DNA of 64,000 bases, from positions 434,001 through 498,000 of the forward strand of contig JAVBLZ010000006.1 of assembly GCA_031553045.1 (NCBI GenBank). Direction: 5' to 3'. Position 1 is the first letter of the stretch, and the number at the start of each line of letters is the position of its first letter. The notes beneath the pieces are model-generated. The model saw nothing but the letters and a program-made list of their open reading frames with translations, was not told the origin of the DNA and searched no databases. The DNA comes from CALXQW01 sp031553045 (GTDB lineage: Bacteria; Verrucomicrobiota; Verrucomicrobiia; Opitutales; Intestinicryptomonadaceae). Shown one piece after another: positions 1 to 9,355 of the stretch. The position numbers and the translations under genes were made by a program.

Positions 1-807
1 GAAAATTCAAATGTAATTTTGGCGGATATTGAAAGGCTCAACCTTGAATTTGGAAAGCTTGCGACAACTTCAAAATATTCTTCTGTGATTCATGATGGTA
101 TAAATATTTCGATAGCGGGTGCGCCAAATGCCGGTAAATCTTCTTTGTTGAACACACTACTTGGTTCGCAAAGGGCGATAGTCAGCGACATTGCCGGAAC
201 CACCAGAGACTTTATTTCTGAAAAAATACTTCTCGGCGACCATGCCGCAAACCTCATTGATACCGCAGGTTTGAGAGACGCTTCTGACAAAATTGAATCA
301 ATGGGCGTATCTTTGGCACTCGATAAAATTTCGTCTTCAGATATTTGCCTTTTGACTCTTGACGCCTCATTGCCTGCGCCGCAAATGCCTAAAGATTTAC
401 AAACATTTTTCACAGAAAAAAACACCATAGTTGTTTTGAATAAGTGCGATATTTGCATTGATAAGAGTTTGGAAGGTTTCTTTAAAAACTTCACCAAAGT
501 TAAGGTTTCTTGTTTATACTCTACCGGTCTGGATGATTTAAAAAACGCACTAATAAACTTGATTGAAACACACCACATATCTGCAAGTGCGGATGACATT
601 TTAGTTGGCGCACGCCATGCAAAAAATCTGAATAATGCACGTAAATTTCTGCTTTCTGCGGCAGAAAAAATCAGGATGCGCAGCCCTTCAGAACTTATCG
701 CTTCAGACCTGCGTGAAGCCTTAAATCAGATAGGAGAAATTGTCGGAAAGGTAGATTCAGAAACTGTTTTAGACAAAATATTTTCCCGCTTTTGCATAGG
801 CAAATGA
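1..807 (+). CDS. mnmE: tRNA modification GTPase MnmE (TrmE), C-terminal part; 5' end outside window
   Basis: MnmE works with MnmG to install the 5-(carboxymethyl)aminomethyl group on wobble uridines of certain tRNAs. The frame is open to base 1, so the N-terminal folate-binding domain lies off the window. Visible are the tail of the helical domain and the inserted Ras-like G domain: P-loop GAPNAGKSS, switch region GTTRD, DTAG, and the NKCD specificity motif. The protein ends in FCIGK, the conserved MnmE C-terminus with its essential cysteine. It is convergent with the next gene, 9 bp away, with no obvious terminator. Identity is firm from motifs and C-terminal signature. Confidence 0.95.
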   Translation, partial: ENSNVILADIERLNLEFGKLATTSKYSSVIHDGINISIAGAPNAGKSSLLNTLLGSQRAIVSDIAGTTRDFISEKILLGDHAANLIDTAGLRDASDKIESMGVSLALDKISSSDICLLTLDASLPAPQMPKDLQTFFTEKNTIVVLNKCDICIDKSLEGFFKNFTKVKVSCLYSTGLDDLKNALINLIETHHISASADDILVGARHAKNLNNARKFLLSAAEKIRMRSPSELIASDLREALNQIGEIVGKVDSETVLDKIFSRFCIGK

Positions 808-816
808 AGAAAGCTT

Positions 817-1830
817 TTAGTTGTTATAGCCTGAAAAATCTAAATCTACAAACACGGGGCTATGGTCGCTTGCCACTTTGGGTATGCCATAAATCAACGG
901 AACTGCGCCAGTAAAAGCTTTCTGCATGGTTGGGTTTATGATAAAATAATCTAAGGCAAAATATTCTTTGGTTTTACTCCAATAATAAGTGTATGGGTTG
1001 CCATTTGTATCTTTTGCAATTACATACGTGAATGAAAATTTTTTGAGCACACTTGCTATATGCGGCGTGATTGCTTCGTCATTAAAATCCCCCGCAATAG
1101 CCACAGGATTTTTTGAAAATTTGTAATTAACCTCTGTCAATATTGCGGAAAGTTCAAGTTTTCTATAACTATTGAAATCATTGTCGGACTTTCTTGCGCC
1201 GTACTTGCTTTTTAAATGTATTGCGCCTAGCGCCCATGTTGAAGTGTTTGGCAAATTGAAAGTTGCAAAGAGCGCCCCTCTGGGACTTTTGGTTTCATAA
1301 CCGTTTTCAACAAATTTTATGTGGTCAAGCTTGTGCACCTTTTCAATTTTAATTTTTGAAACTATCGCCAGATGCCTGTCTGGATCGCTGCCTTTGCTTA
1401 GGGTAGCATAGCGATATGCCAAACCAATTTTTGCGATTCTCTTTAAGAATTCCTTCAAATATTTTTCATCGCCAATTTCCTGAATCAGCAAAATATCCGG
1501 ATTTATGCGTTTTACAATCTCACAAAGCTCTTGTTTTTCATTTTCAGGTTTTGGATAATTTTTACGCCAAATTCCGTTCACGCTTCTATCCGTCCCCAGA
1601 TAGTTTTTAAAATTGAACGTACATACCCTTGCCTTAAAAGTTGTATCATAGTCGCTGGCGGAATACTGAAGAGACGCATCATCTAAAGGAATTTCAAGAG
1701 CCCTACCAGAATCAAAACCGTAATAATAATTATAAAGATATGCCGCAATAAACAGCAAAAACCACAATAGTGAGAATGCAGGCCCTTTCTTGCCGAAGGG
1801 TTTTCTGGGTATTTTAATGCGCCGCCTCAT
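817..1830 (-). CDS. Membrane-anchored endonuclease/exonuclease/phosphatase (EEP) family protein
   Basis: A 337-aa protein with a basic N-terminus (MRRRIKIPRK) and one membrane helix at about residues 19-37, followed by an EEP (DNase I-like) fold. Signature blocks are present: LLIQEIGDEKYL (catalytic Glu region), AIHLKSK, AGDFND and the C-terminal SDHSPVFVDLDF, which carries the catalytic Asp-His. The substrate cannot be told; members hydrolyse nucleic acids, phosphoinositides or sphingolipids. Topology suggests the catalytic domain faces the periplasm. The start codon overlaps the ribE stop codon by 4 bp (ATGA), so the two are probably translationally coupled, though a functional link to riboflavin is not evident. 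Confidence 0.8.
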   Translation of the reverse strand: MRRRIKIPRKPFGKKGPAFSLLWFLLFIAAYLYNYYYGFDSGRALEIPLDDASLQYSASDYDTTFKARVCTFNFKNYLGTDRSVNGIWRKNYPKPENEKQELCEIVKRINPDILLIQEIGDEKYLKEFLKRIAKIGLAYRYATLSKGSDPDRHLAIVSKIKIEKVHKLDHIKFVENGYETKSPRGALFATFNLPNTSTWALGAIHLKSKYGARKSDNDFNSYRKLELSAILTEVNYKFSKNPVAIAGDFNDEAITPHIASVLKKFSFTYVIAKDTNGNPYTYYWSKTKEYFALDYFIINPTMQKAFTGAVPLIYGIPKVASDHSPVFVDLDFSGYNN

Positions 1831-2462
1831 GGCTGGTAGATAGATGCTTCCCGCTTACCTGACGAGATTTTTTCCACATACTTTGCCAATATATCAAACT
1901 CAAGATTTACAAATTTGCCCACCTTGCATTCAGACAGATTTGTAACACTCAATGTGTGAGGAATAAGCCATACCGCCAAACCGTCTTCATGGGCTTCTGC
2001 GATAGTTAAAGATATACCGTCTATTGCAATAGAGCCTTTGTACACAACGTAATTTAAAAATTCTTTAGCCACGTCAACTTTGAGGTAATAATTTTTACCC
2101 CGCTCTTCAAATATTTGAACGCAACTGCGCATATCAATATGACCCGTAACAAAATGCCCGCCAAGCCTTGCGCCTGAAGCAAGAGGACGCTCTAAATTGA
2201 TAAGTGCGCCAGCTTTTACGCCCTCAAAACTCGTAAGCCTAACCGTTTCGTCGAGAAGTTCAAAGGTAACTTCATAATAATCTTTATCCAGATTTTTTTT
2301 TGATTCTACGACAGTAAGGCAACATCCATTATTTGCCAAAGAATCTCCTATTACAAGTTCTTCGGCAACAGCGTTTGGGACTGCCACAATAAGCTTCCAC
2401 GCCTTGTCGGATTCCGTAAAATTTAATACTTTGCCTGTTGCCTCAACTATCCCTGTGAACAT
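1827..2462 (-). CDS. ribE: Riboflavin synthase, alpha chain
   Basis: Riboflavin synthase dismutates two 6,7-dimethyl-8-ribityllumazine molecules to riboflavin and a pyrimidinedione. The 211-aa protein begins with the diagnostic MFTGIVE and has two tandem lumazine-binding barrels: NGCCLTVVE in the first half, and GHIDMRS plus the matching IDGISLTIAE block in the second. Length fits the family. It is transcribed with the EEP gene downstream (4-bp overlap). The 129 bp upstream, shared with divergent argS, shows no FMN riboswitch pattern. The other rib genes are not in the window. Confidence 0.95.
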   Translation of the reverse strand: MFTGIVEATGKVLNFTESDKAWKLIVAVPNAVAEELVIGDSLANNGCCLTVVESKKNLDKDYYEVTFELLDETVRLTSFEGVKAGALINLERPLASGARLGGHFVTGHIDMRSCVQIFEERGKNYYLKVDVAKEFLNYVVYKGSIAIDGISLTIAEAHEDGLAVWLIPHTLSVTNLSECKVGKFVNLEFDILAKYVEKISSGKREASIYQP

Positions 2463-2591
2463 TTTTGCCTTTCAAAATTTTTATTGGAAACAATCCTACT
2501 TTACGCTCCCAAGTAGTCAAATTATTTTTAGAAATTTGCGTCTTGCATAGCCAACTTAGATTATCCATATTTAGTGGAATTTTTTTGAATT

Positions 2592-4358
2592 ATGGATATC
2601 TGGTTTCATCCCGCTAAAGAGTTAAATTTGTTGCTAAAAAAAGCTGCCGCAAACTTGCCTGACTTTGACAATTCCTTCGACCCGATGATTCGCCCTGCAG
2701 ACCCAAAATTTGGGGACTTTCAGGCAAACGGCATTCTGCCTTTTGCAAAGTCAAAGAAAGCAAATCCACGCAGTGTAGCGGAATTGCTTGTCAAAGAACT
2801 CCATAATCTTGACGAGATTGACGACACTTTGATTGAGTCTTCAATAGCGGGTCCCGGTTTTATAAATTTTAAGCTGACGCCAAAATTTTTGCATAAATGG
2901 CTCTTAAAATATAACAATGCCGATTCCCTAAAAGAGGCTGCCGGTACATTTTATAACGGCAAGAAAATCGTGATAGACTACCCTTCTCCCAACACGGCAA
3001 AGCAAATGCACGTTGGGCACTTAAGACCAATGGTCATTGGCGAGGCTATACAAAGGCTTTTGCGCTTTTGCGGCGCAAACGTTATTTGCGACAATCATAT
3101 CGGCGATTGGGGCACAAATTTTGGTATTCTAATTTACGGAATAAAAAGCGAAAATTATAATTTAGACACCCCTACTGAAAATCCTCTTGAAGACCTTGAA
3201 CGCATGTATAAAGCGGGAAGTGCCAAGGTTAAAGAAAACCCCGCTATCGCCGATTTGGCTAGAGAGGAGCTTGTTAAGCTCCAAAATGCAGACCCTGAAA
3301 ACATGAGTCTTTGGCAGAAAATTACGGATATCAGTACGGCAGCCTTCGAGAAGATGTATAAAATTATGGGCGTAACAATAGACGTTACCTTGGGGGAATC
3401 TTTTTACAGAGACAAGGTTGAGCGCATATATAAAGAGCTTTCAGACATTTCTTTGGCGCAAATAGATAAAGGCGCACTTGTAGTATTCTTTAAAGACGAT
3501 GAAAAATTTAAAGAACAACCTTTCATAATCCGCAAAAGCGACGGGGCTTCAAACTACGCTTCCACAGACCTTGCTACAATATTATACAGGGTTGAACACT
3601 TTAACGCCGAGGAAGTCATTTACGTTACAGACGCTCGCCAGCAAGACCATTTCCAGCAACTTTTCTTGACGGTCGGTAAATGGTTCGGAATAAAAAAATA
3701 CAAAATGCCAGACATGAGGCACGTCTGGTTTGGGACAATCTTGGGTGAAGACGGCAAAGCAATTAAAACAAAAAGCGGTGAGCCAATACGCTTAAAGGCA
3801 CTCATAGACGAAGCCGTCTTGAGGGCAAAGAAAATTGTTTTGGAAAAAAATCCCGATATGCCAGCCGACGAAGTTCAAAACATTGCGCAAACCGTCGGGG
3901 TATCGGCGTTAAAATATGCTGATTTGTCTCAAAACAGAAGCGGGGACTATGTTTTCTCGTGGGATAAACTTTTAGCTTTCGACGGTAACACTGCGCCGTA
4001 TCTTTTATATGCAGTAGCCCGCATACACTCTATATTTCGGAAGGCTCAAATTTCTTTGGATAAAGATTTTTCAGCAGAAGCTAGCGCCCCCGAAACTGAA
4101 CAAGAAATTGCCCTAGCCAGAAAACTCCTTGCGCTGCCAAGCGTGTTTGAGCTGGCTCTTTCTGAACTAAGACCGCATTATCTTTGCACCTATTTGTTTG
4201 AATTGGCAGGTTTATATTCAAGCTTTTACAATGCAAATAAAGTTATAGTTGAAGATACGGCGGTAATGGCAAGAAGGCTTATGCTTTGCGCACGCACACT
4301 GCGCATTTTAGAAGCTGGACTAAGGCTTTTGGGCATAGAACCTCTGGAGAAAATGTAA
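2592..4358 (+). CDS. argS: Arginyl-tRNA synthetase
   Basis: Class I aminoacyl-tRNA synthetase charging tRNA-Arg, 588 aa. The N-terminal Add1-like domain (about 1-110) leads into the HIGH-type signature MHVGHLRP, and the DNHIGDWGTNFG block characteristic of ArgRS follows. The KMSKS position reads IKTKSGEPIRL, a relaxed form common in ArgRS. The C-terminal DALR anticodon-binding domain ends near LRILEAGLRLLGIEPLEKM. No clear Shine-Dalgarno precedes the ATG at 2592. The stop codon overlaps the start of the adenosyltransferase gene (TAATG), heading a tight four-gene plus-strand cluster. Confidence 0.97.
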   Translation: MDIWFHPAKELNLLLKKAAANLPDFDNSFDPMIRPADPKFGDFQANGILPFAKSKKANPRSVAELLVKELHNLDEIDDTLIESSIAGPGFINFKLTPKFLHKWLLKYNNADSLKEAAGTFYNGKKIVIDYPSPNTAKQMHVGHLRPMVIGEAIQRLLRFCGANVICDNHIGDWGTNFGILIYGIKSENYNLDTPTENPLEDLERMYKAGSAKVKENPAIADLAREELVKLQNADPENMSLWQKITDISTAAFEKMYKIMGVTIDVTLGESFYRDKVERIYKELSDISLAQIDKGALVVFFKDDEKFKEQPFIIRKSDGASNYASTDLATILYRVEHFNAEEVIYVTDARQQDHFQQLFLTVGKWFGIKKYKMPDMRHVWFGTILGEDGKAIKTKSGEPIRLKALIDEAVLRAKKIVLEKNPDMPADEVQNIAQTVGVSALKYADLSQNRSGDYVFSWDKLLAFDGNTAPYLLYAVARIHSIFRKAQISLDKDFSAEASAPETEQEIALARKLLALPSVFELALSELRPHYLCTYLFELAGLYSSFYNANKVIVEDTAVMARRLMLCARTLRILEAGLRLLGIEPLEKM

Positions 4359-4873
4359 TGAAAATCAGCACAAAAAAAGGCGATGACGGCACAACATCTT
4401 TGGTATTCGGTAAAAGGGTTTCAAAGGCGAGCGTTCGTCCTGAAGCTTATGGCGCACTTGATGAATTTTCGGCAACCCTTGGCTTGGCGGCGGCGTTCAC
4501 ACAAGACGACGCTCAAAAAAAATTTCTAGAAGATTTGCAAAAAGTTCTTGTAAAAATAATGACAGAGCTTGCAACAGACGCTGAAGATTTCCAAAAGCTT
4601 CTCGATAAAAATATTGAGCTTTTAACTGAATCAGATTTGCAGTTTTTAGAAACTCAAATAGAAAATATTGAAAAAAGCGGGGTTAAATTTGAAGGCTGGG
4701 TGCAAGTAAATGCCACACCCTATCATGCAGCCTTGTCTTTGGCAAGGGCACAATGCAGGCGTGCTGAAAGAGAAGTTGTTAAAATCAAAGAGTCCGACAA
4801 ACTTTTCAGAGATTTGCCCTTGCACTACCTAAACCGACTCTCAGATTTACTTTGGTTAAAAAGTATAAAATAA
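4358..4873 (+). CDS. Cob(I)alamin adenosyltransferase, PduO type
   Basis: Transfers the adenosyl group of ATP to cob(I)alamin to make adenosylcobalamin. The 171-aa protein starts MKISTKKGDDGTTSL, the N-terminal ATP-binding motif of PduO-type enzymes, and carries YGALDEFSATLGLA, AQCRRAEREVV and YLNRLSDLLW, all hallmark blocks. An upstream in-frame start at 4286 would lie inside argS; the ATG at 4358 is preceded by GGAG and matches the family N-terminus, so it is preferred. It overlaps argS by 1 bp and abuts the DUF475 gene by 1 bp. Together with the riboswitch-controlled B12 uptake operon at 57668-62109 it implies the cell salvages corrinoids and uses coenzyme B12. Confidence 0.93.
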   Translation: MKISTKKGDDGTTSLVFGKRVSKASVRPEAYGALDEFSATLGLAAAFTQDDAQKKFLEDLQKVLVKIMTELATDAEDFQKLLDKNIELLTESDLQFLETQIENIEKSGVKFEGWVQVNATPYHAALSLARAQCRRAEREVVKIKESDKLFRDLPLHYLNRLSDLLWLKSIK

Positions 4874-4874
4874 T

Positions 4875-5909
4875 ATGATTAGATATTTTTACGGTTCAAT
4901 TACATTTACAATTCTGGGCTTCATAGGTGCATACTTGTGGGCGCAAAGATTACCGGATGTTTCGCCATTTGCGGCGATATTTTCCGTATTTTTTCTCTCC
5001 ATTCTTGAAGTTACGCTTTCTTTTGACAACGCCATTGTCAACGCACAAAAGCTCGAACACATGAGCGTTATCTGGCGCAAACGTTTTATGACATGGGGGA
5101 TTTTGCTGGCGGTATTTGGCACTAGAATATTTTTCCCAGTTTTGTTTGTCGCACTGTTTTCTCATTATAGAATTTATGAAGTGGTGCTCATGGCTATCAA
5201 CGATGTTGATAAATATGCGCATACCCTGCACGAAATTCACGCTCCGCTAATCACATTTGGCGGAACATTTATGATGATGCTTTTCCTATCTTACTTTATT
5301 TGCGCCAGCAAAGAAACGCATTCGCATTGGATAGGTTTTATAGAGCGTCCTTTGGCAAAACTCGGCAATCTGAAATTTCTACCAACACTCATGAGCTTTG
5401 CTGCGCTTGGATTAACCTGCATGGCGGTTAAAAATGATGATAAAATCCCCGTGCTCATTTCAGGCAGCGTTGGCATAATTTTATACATTCTGATAAATTG
5501 GGCGATTTCTTATGCGTCAAAACGTATGATGAAAAAAAGCGCAAATACTGGGGCTATTGCAAAGACGGGCTTCTTGGGTTTTATGTATCTTGAAATTATA
5601 GACGCATCATTTTCTTTGGACGGCGTATTAAGCGCCTTTGCGATCACGAAAGACATTGTGATAATGGCAATAGGTTTGGCAATAGGCGCAATGTTTGTGC
5701 GCTCTTTCACAATCTATATGGTTGAAAAAAAGACACTCAAACAGTTTGCGTACCTTGAAAGCGGTGCGCATTGGGCGATAGGTTCATTGGCAATCATAAT
5801 GCTTTTCAGCGCATTTCATGAAGTGCCTGAAGTTGTAACAGGCACAATAGCATTGGTTATAATTGTAGCATCATTCACATCATCAATACTGAAAAACAAA
5901 AAGTCTTAA
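4875..5909 (+). CDS. DUF475 / TerC-like integral membrane protein
   Basis: A 344-aa polytopic membrane protein with about nine hydrophobic segments. The paired acidic motifs LEVTLSFDNAIVNA (first half) and DASFSLDGVLSAFAI (second half) are the internally repeated signature of the TerC/DUF475 family, in which intramembrane Asp residues are thought to coordinate metal ions such as manganese. Actual substrate is unknown. It follows the adenosyltransferase stop by 1 bp and precedes the DUF486 gene by 9 bp, so all are likely cotranscribed from argS. Confidence 0.85.
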   Translation: MIRYFYGSITFTILGFIGAYLWAQRLPDVSPFAAIFSVFFLSILEVTLSFDNAIVNAQKLEHMSVIWRKRFMTWGILLAVFGTRIFFPVLFVALFSHYRIYEVVLMAINDVDKYAHTLHEIHAPLITFGGTFMMMLFLSYFICASKETHSHWIGFIERPLAKLGNLKFLPTLMSFAALGLTCMAVKNDDKIPVLISGSVGIILYILINWAISYASKRMMKKSANTGAIAKTGFLGFMYLEIIDASFSLDGVLSAFAITKDIVIMAIGLAIGAMFVRSFTIYMVEKKTLKQFAYLESGAHWAIGSLAIIMLFSAFHEVPEVVTGTIALVIIVASFTSSILKNKKS

Positions 5910-5918
5910 AACCTTGTT

Positions 5919-6257
5919 ATGAAGGCTGCCTACCCCGTAGTTTTGCTTACAATATCAAACATATTCATGATGTTTGCGTGGTACGGACACCTTAAATTTA
6001 AAACCACTGCAATCTGGCTTGCCGTCTTGATAAGCTGGGGTCTTGCTTTTTTTGAATATTGTTTTCAGGTGCCCGCAAATAGGATGGGGCATTCATATTT
6101 TAACGTTGCAGAACTTAAAACAATGCAGGAAGCAATTACGCTTTTTGTGTTCATATTTTTTTCCATACTTTATCTTAAAGAGGAAATTAAATGGAATTAT
6201 ATGTTAGGCTTTGCCCTGATGATTTTGGCGGTCTTTGTAGTTTTTAAGAAGTGGTAG
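5919..6257 (+). CDS. DUF486 (DMT-type) small membrane protein
   Basis: A 112-aa protein with four predicted transmembrane helices. The sequence around FMMFAWYGHLKFK, the central FEYCFQVPANRMG and SILYLKEEIKWNY match the DUF486 family, small relatives of drug/metabolite transporters. No function is established for the family. It ends the argS cluster, 9 bp after the DUF475 gene. Confidence 0.85.
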   Translation: MKAAYPVVLLTISNIFMMFAWYGHLKFKTTAIWLAVLISWGLAFFEYCFQVPANRMGHSYFNVAELKTMQEAITLFVFIFFSILYLKEEIKWNYMLGFALMILAVFVVFKKW

Positions 6258-6315
6258 TTTTATGGCTTGAAAATGTTTTTTGGCGTATTACTTTCTGGTT
6301 TTAAAGAAAGTTTAT

Positions 6316-8673
6316 ATGATGAAGAAATTATTTTTTAGCGTTACATTTTTTGTTTTGCTTCTTTCGCAAATATTTTCGGCGGAGCTTAAAACTGAAAATA
6401 TACCAAGCATACTCAAAGAGGCTCAATGGATATGGAACAGCAATCCTGACGGAGATTTAACAAATCTGTATGTCCAATTCAGAAAGTCTTTTGAAATTAA
6501 AGATGTGCTTGAAAATACAAAAGTTTATATTACAGCAGACCAAGCTTACAGGCTTTATGTAAACGGAAAATACGTGGCTTCAGGGCCTGCAAGGGGTTAC
6601 CAAATATCTTGGCCCTATGATGAAATTAATGTCTCAAAATATTTGAAGGTCGGCAAAAACCTAATAGCCATACGTGCCTATACCCCAAACAGAAGTTCGT
6701 TTGGTTACCTGACGCAGGGTATGGCTGGGGTTTTATTTGCGGCAGACTTCGGCAATGGGGTAAAGATTGTTTCAAACTCATCTTGGAAATCTCGGCGGCA
6801 AGACGGTTGCAATAGAGACACAGTGCCTTTCTCACTTCAAATCACAGGCAATCAGGAAATGATAGATTTTAACATTGAAGATTCCAACTGGATGAATGAA
6901 AACTATGACGATTCCAAATGGTCTTCCTCATCATCAGGCAGAGTCTGGAACAGCATGCCCTACTACACTCTTGAGGCACGCGGCACGCCAATGATGGATG
7001 AGCAAACTTTATTGGGCGCAAAACTTATAGGCACATCCAACGGCAAATCTGAGGGGTCCCAAAAATTCATCAGAAATGTAAGCGCCCTATTAAAGTCGGA
7101 AAATTTGAAACACGCAAAAGTTGACGGAGATTCTTCAAGCGTTACCTTTAAACCCTCTAAAGATGGCGAATTTCAGAGCGCTGTTTTTGATTTTGGCAAG
7201 TTTATGGTTGGTATGCCAATCTTGGAAATAGAGGGCGCAAAAGGTGGAGAAATTGTAGATATACAATTCTCGGAATGGGTTGATGAAGATTTACAGCCTT
7301 CAATCATGACATTCACCCATAGTAGAATTTCTTTGGCGGGTAGAGTTATTTGCAAATCAGGCGCTTTAACTCACGAATTTTTTCACTTGATGGGTTTTAG
7401 ATACGCACTTGTTAGAGTCCGCAATAATCCAGATTCTCAACTTACAGTAACGCCCAAAGTGCGTTGGGCGGCGTACCCTTTGGGCGGCGAAAACAATTTC
7501 TCAACAAGCAATGAATACGTTAACAAACTTTGGCAAGCCTGTCGGCACGGTCAAAGGATTTGCACTCTAGACGCCTATGTTGACACCCCCATGCGTGAGC
7601 AGGCAATGTGGTGGGGAGACGCAAGAGTACAATCTTGGAACACCTTCATGCTTGAAAATGACGCAAAAGTTTTGCGCAGAGGCATACGTATAATGACAGG
7701 ACAACATACGCCAAGCGGGCTGCTTTACGGCCATGCACCTACAATGGCGCACACTTGTATTCTGCCTGATTTCAATCTTACTTGGATACTCACGCTTTGG
7801 GATTATTATTGGCAAACTGGCGATGTGGAGGCATATCTATCGCACAAAGATACCGTTGATATGATTCTAAAATATTTTGATTCTTTCACGAATCCCAATA
7901 CCGGTCTCATAAATTTTGACGAAAGGTATTGGTTATTTTTAGATTGGACAAAAATTCAAAAAAACGGTCAGCCTACACTTTTAAGCATGTGGCTTTTGTA
8001 CGCTTTGCAAAATCTTGAGAAGCTTGCGGATGCCGCAAATATGCCGCAAGAAAAGCAAGAGTACGCTTTACGGGCAGAAAAGATTCGTACGGCAATAATG
8101 AAAAATTGTCTAAATTCAGACGGAATATTTATAGATGGAATATTTCAAAACGGAAAATTAAACCCCAACACTTCAATACATGTTCAAGTGCTCGCTAGGT
8201 TGTGCAAGCTTGAATTTAATTTTGAAAAAGCAACACAAGATTTGATTTTGCCCTACCTTAACGGCGCACAAAAACCTGACGACCCTTCTGCATATTGGGT
8301 TGTATATCTTTTAGATTTGATGATTGACGAAGGCTATGCAGAGCCTTCTTACAATTATATAAAAACAAATTGGAAAGAAATGGCAGAGTACGGCTCTACA
8401 TTTGAGAATTTTAATCCAAAAAAATTGGGCGTTACACATTCACACGCTTGGAGTGCGCATCCCTTGTTTTTACTGCCCAAAATTTTGCTCGGCGTAAAAC
8501 AAACTGCGCCCGCTTGGAAGACTGTTTCAATAAAGCCAAACTACCTTGAAGATGAGGCAAGGGCGATATACCCTACACCGCAAGGTCAGCTTAAAGTCTC
8601 ATATAAAAAGCACTCCGACGGCACGTTCAAACTTGATATTGAAAAGCCTGAGAATATGCAAATTACAAAATAA
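6316..8673 (+). CDS. Secreted GH78-family alpha-L-rhamnosidase-like glycoside hydrolase
   Basis: GH78 enzymes are inverting hydrolases that remove terminal alpha-L-rhamnose from plant and bacterial glycans. The 785-aa product has a Sec signal peptide (MMKKLFFSVTFF to about residue 23), an N-terminal jelly-roll with the AYRLYVNGKYVASGPARG block, and an (alpha/alpha)6 domain with the family motifs TPMREQAMWWGDARVQS and SHAWSAHPLFLL, then a short C-terminal beta domain. An upstream TTG at 6280 would extend it, but the ATG pair at 6316/6319 gives a clean signal peptide. It is monocistronic, ending in a strong hairpin at 8681-8713. Exact sugar specificity is inferred from the family. Confidence 0.85.
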   Translation: MMKKLFFSVTFFVLLLSQIFSAELKTENIPSILKEAQWIWNSNPDGDLTNLYVQFRKSFEIKDVLENTKVYITADQAYRLYVNGKYVASGPARGYQISWPYDEINVSKYLKVGKNLIAIRAYTPNRSSFGYLTQGMAGVLFAADFGNGVKIVSNSSWKSRRQDGCNRDTVPFSLQITGNQEMIDFNIEDSNWMNENYDDSKWSSSSSGRVWNSMPYYTLEARGTPMMDEQTLLGAKLIGTSNGKSEGSQKFIRNVSALLKSENLKHAKVDGDSSSVTFKPSKDGEFQSAVFDFGKFMVGMPILEIEGAKGGEIVDIQFSEWVDEDLQPSIMTFTHSRISLAGRVICKSGALTHEFFHLMGFRYALVRVRNNPDSQLTVTPKVRWAAYPLGGENNFSTSNEYVNKLWQACRHGQRICTLDAYVDTPMREQAMWWGDARVQSWNTFMLENDAKVLRRGIRIMTGQHTPSGLLYGHAPTMAHTCILPDFNLTWILTLWDYYWQTGDVEAYLSHKDTVDMILKYFDSFTNPNTGLINFDERYWLFLDWTKIQKNGQPTLLSMWLLYALQNLEKLADAANMPQEKQEYALRAEKIRTAIMKNCLNSDGIFIDGIFQNGKLNPNTSIHVQVLARLCKLEFNFEKATQDLILPYLNGAQKPDDPSAYWVVYLLDLMIDEGYAEPSYNYIKTNWKEMAEYGSTFENFNPKKLGVTHSHAWSAHPLFLLPKILLGVKQTAPAWKTVSIKPNYLEDEARAIYPTPQGQLKVSYKKHSDGTFKLDIEKPENMQITK

Positions 8674-8680
8674 TATATGC

Positions 8681-8713
8681 AAAAAGCGCAATCTTGATTA
8701 GATTGCGCTTTTT
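8681..8713. terminator. Bidirectional intrinsic terminator between the GH78 gene and purN
   Basis: A perfect 13-bp stem (AAAAAGCGCAATC, 7-nt loop, GATTGCGCTTTTT) with T tracts on both strands serves the converging genes. The right arm runs through the purN stop codon. Confidence 0.9.
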
Positions 8714-9296
8714 ATTTACCCAACGGGGTTTTGCATATCTTTTCAATCACCGCCGGCAAAAGTTCATGTTCTGCAAAATGTATTTTTTCTTCAAGATTTT
8801 CAAAGGTATCTTCAGGCAGAATTTCCACAACTTTTTGCGCTATTATTTTGCCTCCATCTAAATCTTTGCTTACCCAATGAACGGTACAACCCGTAAATTT
8901 CACACCATAATCCCAAGCCTGTCTTATGGCGTCTTTGCCCTTAAAAGCAGGCAACAAACTAGGGTGCAGATTTATAATTTTTGAATTATATTCATTAATA
9001 ATTTTGTCCGGGACAATTTTCATAAATCCAGCCAAAACTATAAAATCAGCTTCTAAAATTTGAAGGGCTTTTAAATATTCCTCAATGCATTCTTCCGTAA
9101 ATTTTGCCCCATTAAAAATGCAATTTGGGACTATCGTCTTTACACCAAAGTTTTTTGCAATTTCAAGAACTTTGGCGGAACTATTATTACAGATAACGCC
9201 CGCAATCTCAGAATTTAAAAAGCGTCCCGCCTTCCAAGCTTCTAAAATTTTTTGCGTATTTGAACCGAGTCCACTGGCTAAAATTGCAATTTTCAT
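8712..9296 (-). CDS. purN: Phosphoribosylglycinamide formyltransferase (GAR transformylase)
   Basis: Catalyses the third step of de novo purine synthesis, formylating GAR with 10-formyltetrahydrofolate. The 194-aa protein starts MKIAILASGLGSN, the phosphate-binding N-terminus, and has AGFMKIVP, the INLHPSLLPAFKG block with the catalytic Asn-His pair, and the TVHWVSKDLDGG motif. A TTG 15 bp further upstream is in frame, but the ATG at 9296 matches the family start. It is the last gene of a minus-strand series running from 12692 (mutarotase, dtd, htpG, purN) and terminates in the hairpin that overlaps its own stop. Confidence 0.95.
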   Translation of the reverse strand: MKIAILASGLGSNTQKILEAWKAGRFLNSEIAGVICNNSSAKVLEIAKNFGVKTIVPNCIFNGAKFTEECIEEYLKALQILEADFIVLAGFMKIVPDKIINEYNSKIINLHPSLLPAFKGKDAIRQAWDYGVKFTGCTVHWVSKDLDGGKIIAQKVVEILPEDTFENLEEKIHFAEHELLPAVIEKICKTPLGK

Positions 9297-9355
9297 GAGC
9301 TCATAATACAATTTATCCGCCCCAATGCAAGGCGGATAAAAATGTAAGATGTGTG

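Noticed and set aside
2541..2552. TCTTGCATAGCC upstream of argS recurs at 39196-39207 before tRNA-Ser
   Set aside because: A 12-bp match is expected many times by chance in 64 kb, and the following bases do not form the same -10 element, so I do not claim a shared promoter.
2463..2591. Possible FMN riboswitch before ribE
   Set aside because: The 129-bp gap lacks the conserved FMN aptamer blocks on either strand.
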